From positions 47,586,379 through 47,650,378 of the forward strand of contig OX459096.1 of NCBI GenBank assembly GCA_949775045.1: a DNA stretch of 64,000 nucleotides, in the 5' to 3' direction. The notes beneath the pieces were generated by a model, which made no database searches, was not told the DNA's origin, and worked only from the letters and a program-made list of their open reading frames with translations. Origin of the DNA: Metridium senile (lineage: Eukaryota; Cnidaria; Anthozoa; Actiniaria; Metridiidae). Both the position numbers and the translations under genes were made by a program. This document shows, one piece after another, positions 50,354 through 62,433 of the stretch; the first letter of the stretch is position 1; every line of letters starts with the position of its first letter.

Positions 50354-53300
50354 ATGGCGGATGGTGGTCACACAGAAGGTGGGGATGAAGTGCGCTATTT
50401 TCCGGAAGGGAGCCTGCTCAACACAATGATCATCTCCATAGCCGACTCGGAGAAACGATGCACCGAATATATCAAAGATCCGTACACCGTTTACCTGGTC
50501 GAAACCAAGTAAGATCGATGTGTTTTTTCAGTTGTTACACACACAAGCTTCATGTGATCTCATCTTACACGTTACTCATGTCAAAGCGGCCGTTCTAGCT
50601 ACTACATTTATAATGTGCCGTGCATTTTATATTAAGCATGACGAAATTCACTTAATGCTCTTTTACTTCTGTCGTTAAGTTATTATAGTTTTTGATGCGA
50701 AATGTTTTACTTTCTGAGAACTGACTTTAAACTGTGACGATGTTTGGTTTGTAACTACCTATACCAGACTCTTGTCACAAAAATTATGTGGTTCTTTTTG
50801 CCGAATATTTTTGACCATAAGGACAACCTAGGTTCCAGTAATATCATTTTGATGTGATATTAAACCTTTATGATAATCAATGTCAATCAATCCATTAATA
50901 TTGGAAATAGATGATGAATCTATTATTTAACTTGTAAACATTTAGATGTGACCTTTTAACTTGAACAACAATTAATAGCATTGTTAATGTTAATCAGTGC
51001 CAATCGATGTAATTACTACCGTTATCGGTTAGCCTTGTGTAACCTGAAGTTTGATATCTTGTTTGCAAACTAGCATTTTGTCAGCCTTCCATCAAAATAC
51101 TAGTTTTTGACCGGGCGATCCAGGATGGTGCTTGATCGATTGATCGCTGAATACCAGTAAATTGAACCGTAAATCCCATTTTATGCAAGCAGAGACAACT
51201 TTTTCTCCTGATGTGCACTGCACGATGGAAAAAGTAATACTCCTATCAAGGAATGAGATTTACCATTGGATTTTTTATGTTGTAAAAGTTAAAACTTTTG
51301 TGGCTTTGATTGTTGGATTGTGGATATTTGTGTCGTACTTGGGTGCATACATGTATGGTAAATTATAACTCATATTTACATGGCATAATTGCTGATAATT
51401 ATAGGGATTATATTTATATCATTATCATTGTAGTATTAATTCATTACTTATATATTATTAATAGATATATAGATGGTGGACCACTAGCTGGTGAACCTGA
51501 CATGTCTAGTACCTTATGGAGACGGTACAGTGAATTTGATCTTCTAAGGAACTATCTTGTTGCCATGTATCCTGCTGTAAGTATAAAGAAAATGAATAGC
51601 CAAACAAAAAACTCTCAGAAAATGACATAAAATGTAAAAGGATAAAAATGAAAATATGAAGTGAGATCTATACAGTAAAACCCTGCGTATAAACACCTAA
51701 AATTTTAGAACCTGTCAGGCTGAAATTTCATTTGTTTATTTGTAAAAAGAGCCATGTGCAAAGCATTGACCTGTATGTAAATAAAATAGGAAGAAAGGTG
51801 TTATAATGATGAAGTGAGTGATGCTAATAGAATCTAGATAGCCTGATTTCAAGTTAAGCACCATTTATATAAGAACCTGTCTAGACTCATCGAAATATAA
51901 GTTCTGTTCCTTTTTCACCCCACAGGCTTCTAATCATTATGATTGTATTAATTACTGTTTTTAATTGACTGACTTATTATTATTATGTATTTAGTAGTTT
52001 TTCTTCTTTTTTTTTTGTATTAATTATTTTTGTTTTCTGGTAAAATTAAAATATAATTACATAAATAAATAATTGACTATCCTTCATAAAATGATATTAA
52101 TAATTAGTAAGTGTATGTTAGATTATATCCATCGAAGCACTGTTAACCATTAGTATTGTAATTCAACTGAAATAAATGAAACAAATTCACAACAAACATT
52201 CCTAAGCAAATCCTTTTTTTCCCCACCAGATAATTGTTCCACCATTACCAGAGAAAAGGGTAGGTACCATATATATGCTAATGTGTGGGATTGTAACTTT
52301 AAAGTGCACCTGACGCCCTTCATGATATTTTGCAAATCTGTTTGACATGAGGTGTATTATAAGTGTACTTAAATTTTCTTGATGTCGACATCTCCTTTCT
52401 GAGATATAAACATTTGAAATCTGAAAATGCAAATGAAGTGACGTCTACCCAGGCCTCATTAAATATACAAAAGTTCTCTGGAAATAATTATAGCAATTTT
52501 TTAAAGCTCAATATCTGTATTACTAATATTTACACTACCATTAACATTTTTACTTCTTTACAAAAACAAGCTTGCTGTCAGCTTTGAAACAAAACTTTGA
52601 CAAATTCCTGGGATGACGTCATCTCATTTGCATTTTCAAATTTCAAATGTTCATATCTCAGAAAGGAAGGGTCGACATCAAAAAATATCAAGTACACTTA
52701 TTATACACCTCATGTACAACAAATTTGCATTGAAATATCATGAAGGGCTTCAGGTGCACTTTAACTTTAATATCAAAATCAGTGCAAATTATGCAGTTCA
52801 TACATTTACATACTATTGCACCTCGCTACATTTTTGTGTAGGGTAGGGCAAGGTGATTTTTTGCAAATTTTGTTGTTAGAAAAATACTCAAACTGTTATG
52901 TACAGATATAAAAGGTAGAAAATAGTACTCATAATACTCATTTTACAAAAACCATATATTACAAACTGCCAAAGTTTGTCATCATATAATCATAGTGTTA
53001 AGTCTTTGATATCAAATCCACATTGGTTGTTGTTTCACATTGCAATATACAGTTCTGTGTGGTTTTTATGTAATGTATATGTTGTGGTTCAGTTTCAATA
53101 TGATTTTGAACTAGTTCAATTTATTTTGAACCAGTACCATATCTATTGTACTGGTAAAAGTTATTTTGTACTAGACAAGTACAAATCATGCAGTACTAGG
53201 TTTTGTATTTAATAGGACATTCATTTTCGCCGCTGTTTATGCAATACCGATGCGTGTTTGTTGACACGGATAACGTGCTACCCCGCGTGTTATTTTTTTT

Positions 53301-56300
53301 ACTGCATAATATTTCCTGGTCCCTGACACTCTTTATTGTTCTACTTTAACACGGCCTTTTGTATTTAGCATGCATGTAAGACAAAGGAACTTTTTAATTA
53401 GGCGTGCACACGTCTAGCGTGCGGCCGTGTTAAACGGAAATTCTTTTGTTTTGGCGTGTTAAGTTAGCGTGCGCGTGCGAACACCTTTTTACCTGAAGTC
53501 CTGTGGAGGGTCACATATACAGTATGAGCTGCCAATCTGATGGGATATACAGATCGGACACAAATACTGTATAGTACTTATGAAACTCCAACATTAGTTC
53601 TTTGAATTCATATTTTACTAAAATTGTCATGAATATAGAAATTATTCTGGCAGAGAAAGTGCAAGTTAAAACTTGAATGCAAATCAGGACGAAATCTGTA
53701 TAAGATTTACAGTATTCATCACAGACATGATTTCTTTTGTCAAATTCTCATTAATTATTCATGAGTTTTATGAGAGATTTTAAAAAGTTTTACATCACTT
53801 TTCGTTTATTTGTCAAGTATATTGATTATATATATTTAGTGAAGTTTGAGTCAGTATTTCAGTTTAACTATTCCTTTAAATAGAAAAGCCATATTCCTGA
53901 TTTAAAGGCAAAGTTTTATGAAGTTTATTTCCAGGTAAATAGTTTGAAAGTTAGGAAACTGTTTATATACAGGTTTATAAACTGCTAATCTAAGACTGAT
54001 TTAATGTGTGTGTTTGTTTTGATAGACAAATGCGTTTAAGGTTGCAGGGGATAGATTTGATCCAGATTTCATTGAAAAAAGGAGAATAGGGCTAGAGGTT
54101 AGTATCCACTTTTTATTTATTTATTTTAATTTATTTATTTAACAATGCGCAGAGGCGGGTAAAATTACAATAGAACATGACGTCCCCTACTAGGTAAAAT
54201 TACCCTATCCTATTCTCTAAGAGTAATAAAAGACCCAACCCACTTACATGTACCCCTGTGCTACAAAAGAGAGACAAAAAAAATAATAATGTAGGAAAAA
54301 AAATAGAAAACATCTTTAACATTTACCTGTATTGAAAGGATTTGGACAACAACATTTTACACAAACTAATTTAAATGAATGGATGTCGTCAGGATCATAT
54401 ACATTTGAGAGCCGAATGAAGAAAAAAGATTTTAGCTTCTTAGTAAAAGATATTTTGTTTGGGCTCTGTTTAGCCTTGTACAGAGATAGTCACTCACTTC
54501 CAAATGTAGCGTTCGGCAAACATGGTTTTAGACTGATTCCATATGTTGGTCCCAGTTTGCTCTGTATTGGAATGTTTTCACTTACAAGAACCATGAGTAA
54601 CAAACCAAAATATTGACGTAAACTTGGTCCACCTGTTTGGAATCCATCTAACAATGCTTGCATGATGTCATACATTTCCTTCGTCATTCTTTCTTACTTA
54701 ATTACTGTTCTTTTTGTCATGAGACAACATTTTTGAAACTAGGTGTATATCTAAATTATTTAAACTTGTACATACATTATAATGTATTATAATAATGGTC
54801 CAATATTTTGTTTTCTATTTTAAGAACTTTTTATTAAGAAGTGCTGCTCACATTAAACTAGCCAAAGATACACTACTTTTAGGATTTTTACACCAGGTAG
54901 GTTGAAATGCATTATTTTGTCTGCAAAAATTACAATTGTTTACAGTGCGAATCGAAAAACCGTGGGAACCCAGAAATATTTTAGAAATCATTTATTGTTT
55001 GTATAGCAACTCGCAAACAACTCTAACTACAAAAAAATTATCATACTACACATCAGTCAAACTTCTTGGCGTGGTATAGTAATTTCTGAGTTGTTCAACG
55101 AACAAAAAACGATTTTTTAAATATTTCAAGGTGCCCACGGTTTTGTGATTCACACTGTTAAAAGCAGTTTTAATTCAACTACGTTATCCTTTTTGTTATG
55201 AATAGGAAGAGGGCTGGAAGGAAAGTGTACAAGCAACACAGTATACTAGCAAGGTACAGTACAGTCTTAAATATCTTAGTATCTCTTGATGATAAAATCT
55301 ATGTTTGTGGTAACTTATTTACGTTATAAATTCCAGGTTGATTCTCGGTTAAAAAGTTTCAGTGCTTCAATGAATCTCAAGAAGCCAGACAGGTAATCAT
55401 GACTTTATAACATTTCTAACATTTAAACATTTATAACATATAATAGTAGATTTTACATGTACCTAACATATTAATTATTGCTAGAGAGTACCTTCCAATT
55501 AAGAAAGTTTGGTATTAAGAAAATGGGAAGGATAAAAAACACGGAGTTCTCATTGATAGAGCTTTCAAAAAATTGAAAACAAACAAACAAATTGCTATTT
55601 GCCATATACAGTCACGTTAGCATGGCTCATTACATGGCTAAAAAAGGAAAGAATAGTATTTTACGTCGGAAGTCCCTTCAGCCGAAGCTGATCTTCCAGA
55701 GAGCCGACCGTGCACTCATTTTACTTCCCTCTCTCCATCAGTGCTCCGTTTTACAGGTATTTAAAGCTACTTAAAGCTACACGGAAAGAAGAGAAGTTGA
55801 AACAAGGATGCAAGGTCACTGGGAATTGAACTCGGGACCTCTCGCACAGAACGTCGCACACTAACCAACTGTGCCATTCTTGCTTCTCATTAGCCAGGCT
55901 CAAGATTTGATCATAAAGCATCCATGGATTATTCCAGGATCAGATTGAATCAACTTGCTCTGACACTCTGTCCCTGCAAACAATCCATACATGTTTAGTT
56001 ATTGCAACTCAAACACAGCTATGACTTGTTTAGAACATGGTTTACAGAGACTCATTTTCATGCTGCATTGTCCAGTATCTTTGATGCTTTAATTCTGTTA
56101 TTTATTAGACTGCTGACAAGATTGCAATTTACATGTTACCATATTTCACATATTCTACATTTCAGGCAGTTTGAAGACATGAAACACTATGCAGAAAATC
56201 TTGGAAGCAACATTAATGCCATGTTGAAAGTGAGGCAGGTTAGTCACAAATAACAGTTTTGTTTATACAGTGCTATGTCTTACACACCATTCAAAAGTCT

Positions 56301-59300
56301 GATGGTCATATGTGACTGTACTCTAAACCAGACCAACTGTAGTGGTAGACCACTTCAAAATCAGAGATGCTGGTCTATCATTGGTTATTTTCCAACATGT
56401 CAAATTTGCTAACCAATTTATGCCTCCCATCATAAATAATTATCAATAATCAATTATAAATAATGGTTTATAATGATAAGACCTTAAGGTATTTGCCCTG
56501 GCTAATTTGGGGTCTTTTTAAAAAATTCTGGTAAATAAAGGATCATATGTTTTCAACTTGTGATAACACCTTGAGTGGTTAAACATAAAGTTAACTTTAT
56601 TATTCGTACTTAACAAGGTATAGAATTACATGAGGTGTTAATGGGATTAACTTAAAAAAAACATAACCTATAGCCTATATAGTTAACCACTGATTAATTA
56701 GTGCTAATCAAGCTTTGAACAAGTTGGTACAGACATTCTATTCAGATGCCGGTTTTGGTCACTTCATCTCAGGACATTCCTGCAAATATTGTGAATCTAT
56801 CATATTATAATTTCATTTTTATTTGTTTTTATTTTCAGCATATGGCTGAGAAAACCTTTTCGATTCACAAACATCATGCAGGATATGGAAAAACATTCAG
56901 GTCAGTACAGTGTATTCTATTTTAGAGCTCCAAAATATGTGGTTAATATTTTTTGTTTCGTTCTAAGTTTATAATATTTATTCTAATCTGATTCAGTGAA
57001 TGGAGCATCCTAGAGACTGAGATGGGTGATGGACTACAGAAGGCTGGTCACCACATGGATGGGTATAAGCTTTAAATAATTCACAATCATAACCATTTTA
57101 TTTGCAAATATCTCAAAAAAATAGTATGAAATGGTTGAGGTTATTATTTGTCCATCAAGCCTCTGGAGAACAAATGCTTTATTATATGTTAATATTCAAG
57201 TGATAATTTCAAACAATAAACATTTACCAGTCAATTCTCAAATAAAACTACTAACTCTTACCCTGCGAGCATGCAGAGGTTCTTTTCTCTTACCTGGAAC
57301 AACAATCTTTCTCTTTGTTCTAGGTAGAGAAAGGAACCTCTGCTCGCAGGGTAACTAACCCTCGTCCTGTTTACTGACATTTTTGTATTTTCTTTTCAAG
57401 ACTTTCTTCGTCTGTAGATAATGTCTTAGAAGATGATGAAACATCTTTTGCTGACCCTTTAAAGGAATACCTCTACTTTGCTGATGTTTTAAGGCAAGTG
57501 TTTTTTTGCCTTTCTTTCATCCACAATTCACCTATTCTTTTTTCTTCTTACTTCTTTCTATTTGCTTATCTCAGTTTCTTTCTTTCTTCCTCTTTCCTTA
57601 ACCCTCTCATTCTCATTCTTTACTCTCTTTATTGCTTTTCCATCTATTTTCCCCTACTTTTTTCATCTTTTTCCATTCATTCCCTTTCCTTCCATTTTTC
57701 CTTTCCTTTCTTTCTTTCTTCTTTTCTCCTTTCTTCATTCACTCTTCTCCAAGATAACCATTATTTATCTACCTGCTAGGACTGTAGCCAAAAAGCAATG
57801 GTTGCGTCAGTATGATCTAGAGAAAGCAGAAGACTTGTTGTCATCAAAAAACGGCCAGAAAGAAGCACTAGAATCCCAAAAGGTACTTTTATCATGAATA
57901 ACGTTTTACCATTGTTTAATCTCGTATTAAAATTGAAAAAAAAAATTTGAAACAGCACTTTTTTAGTTTGCTACTTTTTCGCTGATAGTTCTTTCACTTC
58001 AAATATTGTTTCTGTTTTATTTCACGTACTTAGAAATCCGCAGAAGGCAACGCACCCCCAGCAAAGACAAACATGTCATTCAAGGGTCTGTCGTCAATGA
58101 TATTTGGTGCAGAAACTCCTGAGACACTTGACGCTAAAATAACCGCTCTTGAGGAACAAATCAATGAAGCAGATGCAAATGTACAGTCTCGCAAAGAGGA
58201 TCTCGAGTAAGTTTGTGTAAAGATTCCTTCTACCTACTTGGTTGGTTAAAGTAAAGAAAATTAGAAAGTATTTCCTTTTTTAGTTTTTACGATAAATTTC
58301 AGCCTCGTTACCAGGACCCTCTCCCTTCGCTTTTGGGTGGGTCTGGGAACGAGGTTGGATAAAATGTAAATTGAAAATATTGTATTTCATTCTCTTTACA
58401 ACTTGCGAACTTCCTCCACTTAGATTTCATAAAGTAAATGTGTATGTCCTAAGTGAGCAGGTTCAATATCATTTATTCCTTGCTCACCACTAGGGCTAAC
58501 CAGTAATAAAACACCATCTTGTCTTTGCTCAACACGTTCGTTCACAAGTATGTCTCATCAATAATCTGAAGGACGTTGAGAACTCGTAGAATTTACATGT
58601 GTACTTACCCTCTTGAAGGTTAAGAAAGAACAATAGCTTGTACTAATGACACTGTTTTGTTATCCGTTTGTTGTAGTGTTTTTGTGGAAGAAGCAACTCA
58701 AGATTTCGAACGATTTAAAAAGCAACAAGTCAAGGATCTGAAAGCTATTTTAGCAGCTCACGTTAGAACACAAATAAAACTTTGTAAATTGGTAAGTTGA
58801 ATTGAATCTCTTTTATTTCTAAAGATGTGTGAGTTATTGAGTGATATGACTGACTAACTGACTAACTGACTGACTGACTGACCGACTGACTGACCGACCG
58901 ACTGACTGACCGACTGACTGACCGACCGACTGACTGACTGACTGACTGACTGACTGACTGACTGACTGACTGACTGACTGACTGACTGACTGACTGACTG
59001 ACTGACTGACTGACTGACTGACTGACTGACTGATTTTCTTACTGACTAATTGATCAAAAAATATACTTGCTGATTCATTGACAGACTTACTGAACAAATG
59101 AATGAATGGATGGAGGAATGAATGAATGATTTACTGACTGACTGACAGACTGAATGAATGACTAGCAAACTTACTGCGCCATCCTGAATGGTAGCCGGGC
59201 CTTTGCATCGAAGCGAGACGAACGTTGAGTGCAGGGAACTATGAAGGGGACGATTGACTACTGTTTGACATGTGACCTGACTGACTGATTGATTAACTAA

Positions 59301-59431
59301 TGGAGGAACGCCGGCCATGAATGATGAATGTATTTAATCAATTAAAATTAAAACTCATCCAATTCCTTTTTTGCTTTGATCAGAATAAAACGACATGGGA
59401 AAACATGAGGGATGCGGCACACAAGCTGTAA
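50354..59431 (+). CDS. SNX4: Sorting nexin 4 (PX-BAR), 15 exons
   Basis: Exons 50354-50508, 51465-51576, 52230-52259, 54026-54097, 54825-54896, 55206-55253, 55337-55392, 56166-56238, 56839-56900, 56997-57062, 57401-57493, 57780-57882, 58034-58206, 58677-58791 and 59384-59431 (TAA) give 425 residues (human SNX4 about 450). Phases all close. The PX domain has LWRRYSEFDLLRNYL (69-83, the RRYSEF Arg contacts PI3P), VPPLPEKR (92-99) and FDPDFIEKRRIGLENFLLR. The BAR domain has HHAGYGKTFSEWSILE, EMGDGLQKAGHHMDG, LKEYLYFADVLR, FGAETPETLDAKITALEEQI and a C-terminal helix. SNX4 forms BAR dimers (with SNX7/SNX30 in vertebrates) that recycle cargo from early endosomes and act in autophagy. Exon 3 has only 30 nt. 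The intron after exon 11 has a GC donor (AAG/GCAAGT). Confidence 0.97.
52290..52795. mobile_element. Inverted-repeat element with about 150-bp arms in SNX4 intron 3
   Basis: The left arm (TAACTTTAAAGTGCACCTGA, CCTTCATGATATTTTGCAAA, CATGAGGTGTATTATAAGTG, TTTCTGAGATATAAACATTT) is mirrored by 52610-52795. The arms are imperfect, about 85-90 percent by eye. There is no coding content between them. Confidence 0.83.
52796..54025. other. Rest of SNX4 intron 3
   Basis: No exon was found. The 53220-53500 stretch is richer in CG and contains repeated GTGTTAA / AACACG / GCGTGC words. It may be an old element, but no ends could be defined. Confidence 0.45.
54098..54824. other. SNX4 intron 4 with a possible degraded retroelement segment
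   Basis: The 94-codon plus-strand ORF at 54332-54616 follows TTTATTTATTTAACAATGCG and looks unlike the surrounding intron in base use. Its peptide has no motif I recognise. It could be a relic of a non-LTR retrotransposon tail; I do not call it a gene. Confidence 0.35.
54943..55157. mobile_element. Complete PIF/Harbinger-like MITE in SNX4 intron 5
   Basis: The ends CAGTGCGAATC and GATTCACACTG are mirrored, with arms continuing through AACCGTGGG and CCCAGAAATATTTTAGAAAT. A TTA trinucleotide lies outside each end (54940-54942, 55158-55160), the 3-bp target type used by PIF/Harbinger elements. A truncated sister lies at 32489-32682. Confidence 0.83.
55393..56165. repeat. SNX4 intron 7 with a tRNA-derived sequence on the minus strand (about 55795-55895)
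   Basis: The minus strand reads GCAAGAATGGCACAGTTGGT, TAGTGTGCGA, GGTCCCGAGTTCAATTCCC and GTGACCTTGC. The A-box-like GGCACAGTTGGT and B-box-like GAGTTCAATTCC fit a tRNA-derived SINE head. The cloverleaf is imperfect, so it is not called a functional tRNA. The 60-residue ORF at 55592 is not supported. Confidence 0.5.
57261..57352. mobile_element. Hairpin MITE (CCTGCGAGC type) in SNX4 intron 10
   Basis: The ends ACCCTGCGAGCATGCAGAGG and CCTCTGCTCGCAGGGTAA are mirrored, and the arms extend through GTTCTTTTCTCT/AGAGAAAGGAAC. It is about 92 bp with no coding content. Confidence 0.85.
57496..57765. repeat. Pyrimidine-rich TTTC tract in SNX4 intron 11
   Basis: About 270 bp of TTTC/CTTT/CATT-rich sequence sits directly upstream of the acceptor of exon 12. 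The Phe/Ser/Leu ORFs are artefacts. Here the tract doubles as an extremely long polypyrimidine stretch for the GC-AG intron. Confidence 0.85.
58302..58355. repeat. Short relative of the GGGAACGAGG palindrome
   Basis: CTCGTTACCAGGACCCTCTC, then CTTCGCTTTTGGGTGGG and CTGGGAACGAGG, match the ends and left arm of the 22491 palindrome with most of the right arm missing. Confidence 0.7.
58845..59165. repeat. GACT tetranucleotide microsatellite in SNX4 intron 14
   Basis: A CTGA/GACT run covers about 58850-59032 with ACCG variants near its start, followed by degenerate GAAT/GACT. The Ser-Val-Ser-Gln ORFs are artefacts. Confidence 0.95.
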
Positions 59432-59517
59432 AAATATAATTAAATGTAAATATTATGAGTAATTAAATATTATGAGTCAAATCTATAGAATTATGCTTAA
59501 AATTTTTCAAAATCCAT

Positions 59518-60035
59518 ATCTCCTGAGGCAATATCCGTTTTCACTCTAGAAGACAGACAAGTTGTCTTATGACGGACAAGTCGTCTTATGACGGACAAGT
59601 CGTCTTATGACGGACAAGTCGTCTTATGACGGACAAGTCGTCTTATGACGGACAAGTCGTCTTATGACGGACAAGTCGTCTTATGACGGACAAGTCGTCT
59701 TATGACGGACAAATCGTCTTATGACGGACAAGTCGTCTTATGATGGAAAGTCGTCTTATGATGGAAAGTCCTCTTATGACGGACAAGTCGTCTTATGACG
59801 GACAAGTCGTCTTATGACGGACAAGTCGTCTTATGATGGAAAGTCGTCTTATGACGGAAAAGTCGTCTTATGACGGACACATCGTCTGGTGTAAACGGGA
59901 CGAACACAAAGTTTAGACGAAAAAGTTTTCGTTCATTTCACATTAGACAAACACATTTACAGACGATTCGTTCATGGAGACGATTTGTCCACGTGTCCGT
60001 CTTCTAGTGTGAAAAGGACCAACGTCATGAGGAGA
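59518..60035. mobile_element. Inverted-repeat element that contains a 19-bp minisatellite
   Basis: The left end TCTCCTGAGG...CGTTTTCACTCTAGAAGAC is mirrored by GTCTTCTAGTGTGAAAAGG...CATGAGGAGA on the right. Between the arms, from about 59552 to 59885, the 19-bp unit GACGGACAAGTCGTCTTAT is repeated about 17 times. A few variants have GATGGAAAG and so a shorter period. The unit itself is related to the end (GAAGACGGACA), so the array seems to have grown from terminal sequence. It starts about 85 bp after the SNX4 stop. Confidence 0.88.
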
Positions 60036-60450
60036 GACGGTTTTGACTGGTATGTTGTTATTTCTTATCGGAAAATCTTATAAAAAAACCCACGATTTTC
60101 TAGAATGTTCGATTTCGATTCTTGTACTAAACCCGTGATCACACGTGAAGTCCCGTATGTTTAATTAGCTCTATTCAGTTTCGATTAGTGCTATTTAGTT
60201 ATGTTCGCTATGGGTTTTATGCCCACATATTAATCTTATTTCTCTCAGATTAAAAATCCAGAATATTATAAGAATTAAGAAAATACATCTGCATATACCT
60301 TATACGTAAATAGAAACATTAAACATTCTAATAAAATACTTTTAAATAGAGTTGGAGGTCTAGTAGTTTATTTGTTTTATTGCCTAAACGTAAGTTTGTG
60401 ATATCTAGACCGGATCCTCTAGTCTGATACCATAACTCACCATAACTAAG
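60036..60450. other. Intergenic DNA downstream of SNX4
   Basis: AT-rich, with no ORF, tandem repeat or hairpin that could be supported. Confidence 0.4.
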
Positions 60451-60452
60451 TC

Positions 60453-60598
60453 TAACCCAGTTCGCTCTTATGTGACAGAGAGCGAACTGGGACCGACTTA
60501 TGAATAGCTTATATATCAGTCTAAAGGCCCGTGCAAAAACTCACAACAATGTTGGCCCAACAATGTTGGATTTTGTTGCGTGCGTTTGCACGGGCCTT
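60453..60598. mobile_element. Two short hairpin elements
   Basis: At about 60453-60495 CCCAGTTCGCTCT is mirrored by AGAGCGAACTGGG. At 60524-60598 AAGGCCCGTGCAAA is mirrored by TTTGCACGGGCCTT and encloses CAACAATGTTGG repeated twice, itself palindromic. Confidence 0.75.
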
Positions 60599-60599
60599 A

Positions 60600-60769
60600 C
60601 AGCGCAACGCGTAAAAGTATGGCCACTGATAATGTATTCGCATACTTCTGTCTCGCAATCGATCCAATCAGCGACAAGATAACACAATCCTACAACGCTG
60701 ATTGGATCGATGGCGAGACAGAAGTATGCGAATACATTATCAGTGACCATACTTTTACGCGTTGCGCTG
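60600..60769. mobile_element. 170-bp MITE with near-perfect 75-bp arms and TA flanks
   Basis: The left arm CAGCGCAACGCGTAAAAGTA, TGATAATGTATTCGCATACT, TCTGTCTCG, ATCGATCCAATCAGCG is mirrored with very few mismatches on the right. TA lies outside each end (60598-60599, 60770-60771), as for Tc1/mariner-type elements; TTA/TAA is also possible. It abuts the preceding hairpin. The three ORFs at 60500-60831 are the two arms read as protein. Confidence 0.88.
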
Positions 60770-60771
60770 TA

Positions 60772-62433
60772 AATGATATCCAGGATGACGTACTCAGCGA
60801 AAAAAGATCCAGTATTCGAGAAAACGAATGAGTTTATATAACTAGAGTGAAAATTATTTTTCCATGAAATAAATTAGAAAATAAATTTGGTAATTATTTT
60901 TATTTAGTGAATATCAATCTTTTGAAGTCAATTAAAGTTATAAATAACAACTATTAGTTAGTATAACTATTTTATTTTAGTACAAAGCATGATGGGCAAC
61001 TGAATATATTGGATGAACTACTATCCACCAACTTGTGGTATATAATAAATCCTATTCCGAATCCTAAACAACTTCGAATACAATAGCCCCCCCCCTCCCC
61101 CCCCCTCCCCCCCCCCCCCCCCCCACACACACACAAAAAAGGATGACAGTTATCTGAAAGTGGAAACGTATATTGAAAAAGGCGCGCTATCCCGCCCGAA
61201 AACCTAACAAATTGTCCATAAAGTATTATTGTTAACGAAAATAGTAAATTTCAAAGTCATAAAAGCACTCAAAGATCAGCGGGGTAATTTGGGTTAGGAT
61301 AGGTTTGTGGGGATAGGATTTGTAAACTCTGCCGGAAAGTATGGTTAATATGAAAACTTGTTAGTTCCGTTCGGACAGTTCTTAATTTCCGTAATGATCC
61401 TGTTTTCAAGTCCAAAATTTGAAATGATGTTTTTCCTGTAGTGGGACAATCGTTTCTATATCGGAAGATTACTTTATCTGCTTGGAATGGAGTTTTCCTC
61501 CATCCGGGCGTGGTGCCTGCACTCGTTTTCTATTAAAAGCTTGATTAGAAAAAAAGATAAAAAGTCCAGCAATACGAAAACAACGTACTGCAGAAACAAG
61601 ATTGAACAGCAGTAACAACTTCAAAACGGCGCTCTTCCGGACAACTTATGACCAGTAGAGGTTTAGATTTACAAGGTTTTCAAGGTTTTTATTTTCCACA
61701 TATTACAAAATTACAACCGGTTTAACATTAAACTCCATCCTCCGAGGATGATGGTGATAATTCATTGAGTAATGATAATCTGATTGTGAAGCTACGAAAA
61801 AGAGCCACCTAAAATTGAATAGAAATGAAAATAAGAGCCACCATCATAAAATGTATCAAATAGACTACAAAAGATGTGTCGTTAATTATGATTTATACGA
61901 TGTCACGGCAATTAAACTTTCTTTTCACGTCGAAAAGTCCGAAAAAACAAAGGACCAGCCCACACTTCCTGGCCGCACCCTGCTGAGTAATAGTTGACAT
62001 AACAATGACGTCACTGGCTGATTTCTCAATCCTCGTACCAGGCACGCTCGACCTCATTTACATGCCTAAACATTTCAAAACATGCTGAAGAGAACAACTT
62101 TTGTACTGAAGCAGTCAAACTTCTGGCTTTTTCTCGAGAAATATTAGCTTTTACTGGATAAATATTGTCATTGGGACACGGGTAAAGGTGAGTAATGAGT
62201 TGGTAGCCTTCGGCTGCAGAAAACTTTGGAATTTGGCAAGTTGTTAGAGTGACCTGCTCTCTTCCGTTCGAGGGAAACCCAGAATTGGGAGGAGTTTGCT
62301 AGATTACAAATCGGGGTCAAAGTCATTTGATTTGTTCCAGAATTTAGGAAATAAAATAGATGAAAACATAATTACTAAGTCATTGTACGAACACAAGAGG
62401 AAAACACCAACAGCAGAAATAATTTTAGGATCA
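60772..62433. other. Intergenic region and probable promoter side of the right-end gene
   Basis: A C-rich run with CACACA lies at about 61087-61134. No gene is supported. The 60-residue ORF at 61815-61997 has no recognisable content. An open stretch in frame with the downstream exon begins after a TAG near 62243 but has no in-frame ATG before 62434. Confidence 0.45.

Noticed and set aside
54332..54616. 94-codon ORF as an extra exon of SNX4
   Set aside because: It would interrupt the continuous SNX4 match between exons 54097 and 54825, and it has no splice sites in phase.
58834..59318. Ser-Val-Ser-Gln repeat protein
   Set aside because: GACT microsatellite in an SNX4 intron.
59552..59885. 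CRISPR-like 19-bp repeats
   Set aside because: No spacers; it is a simple tandem array inside an inverted-repeat element.
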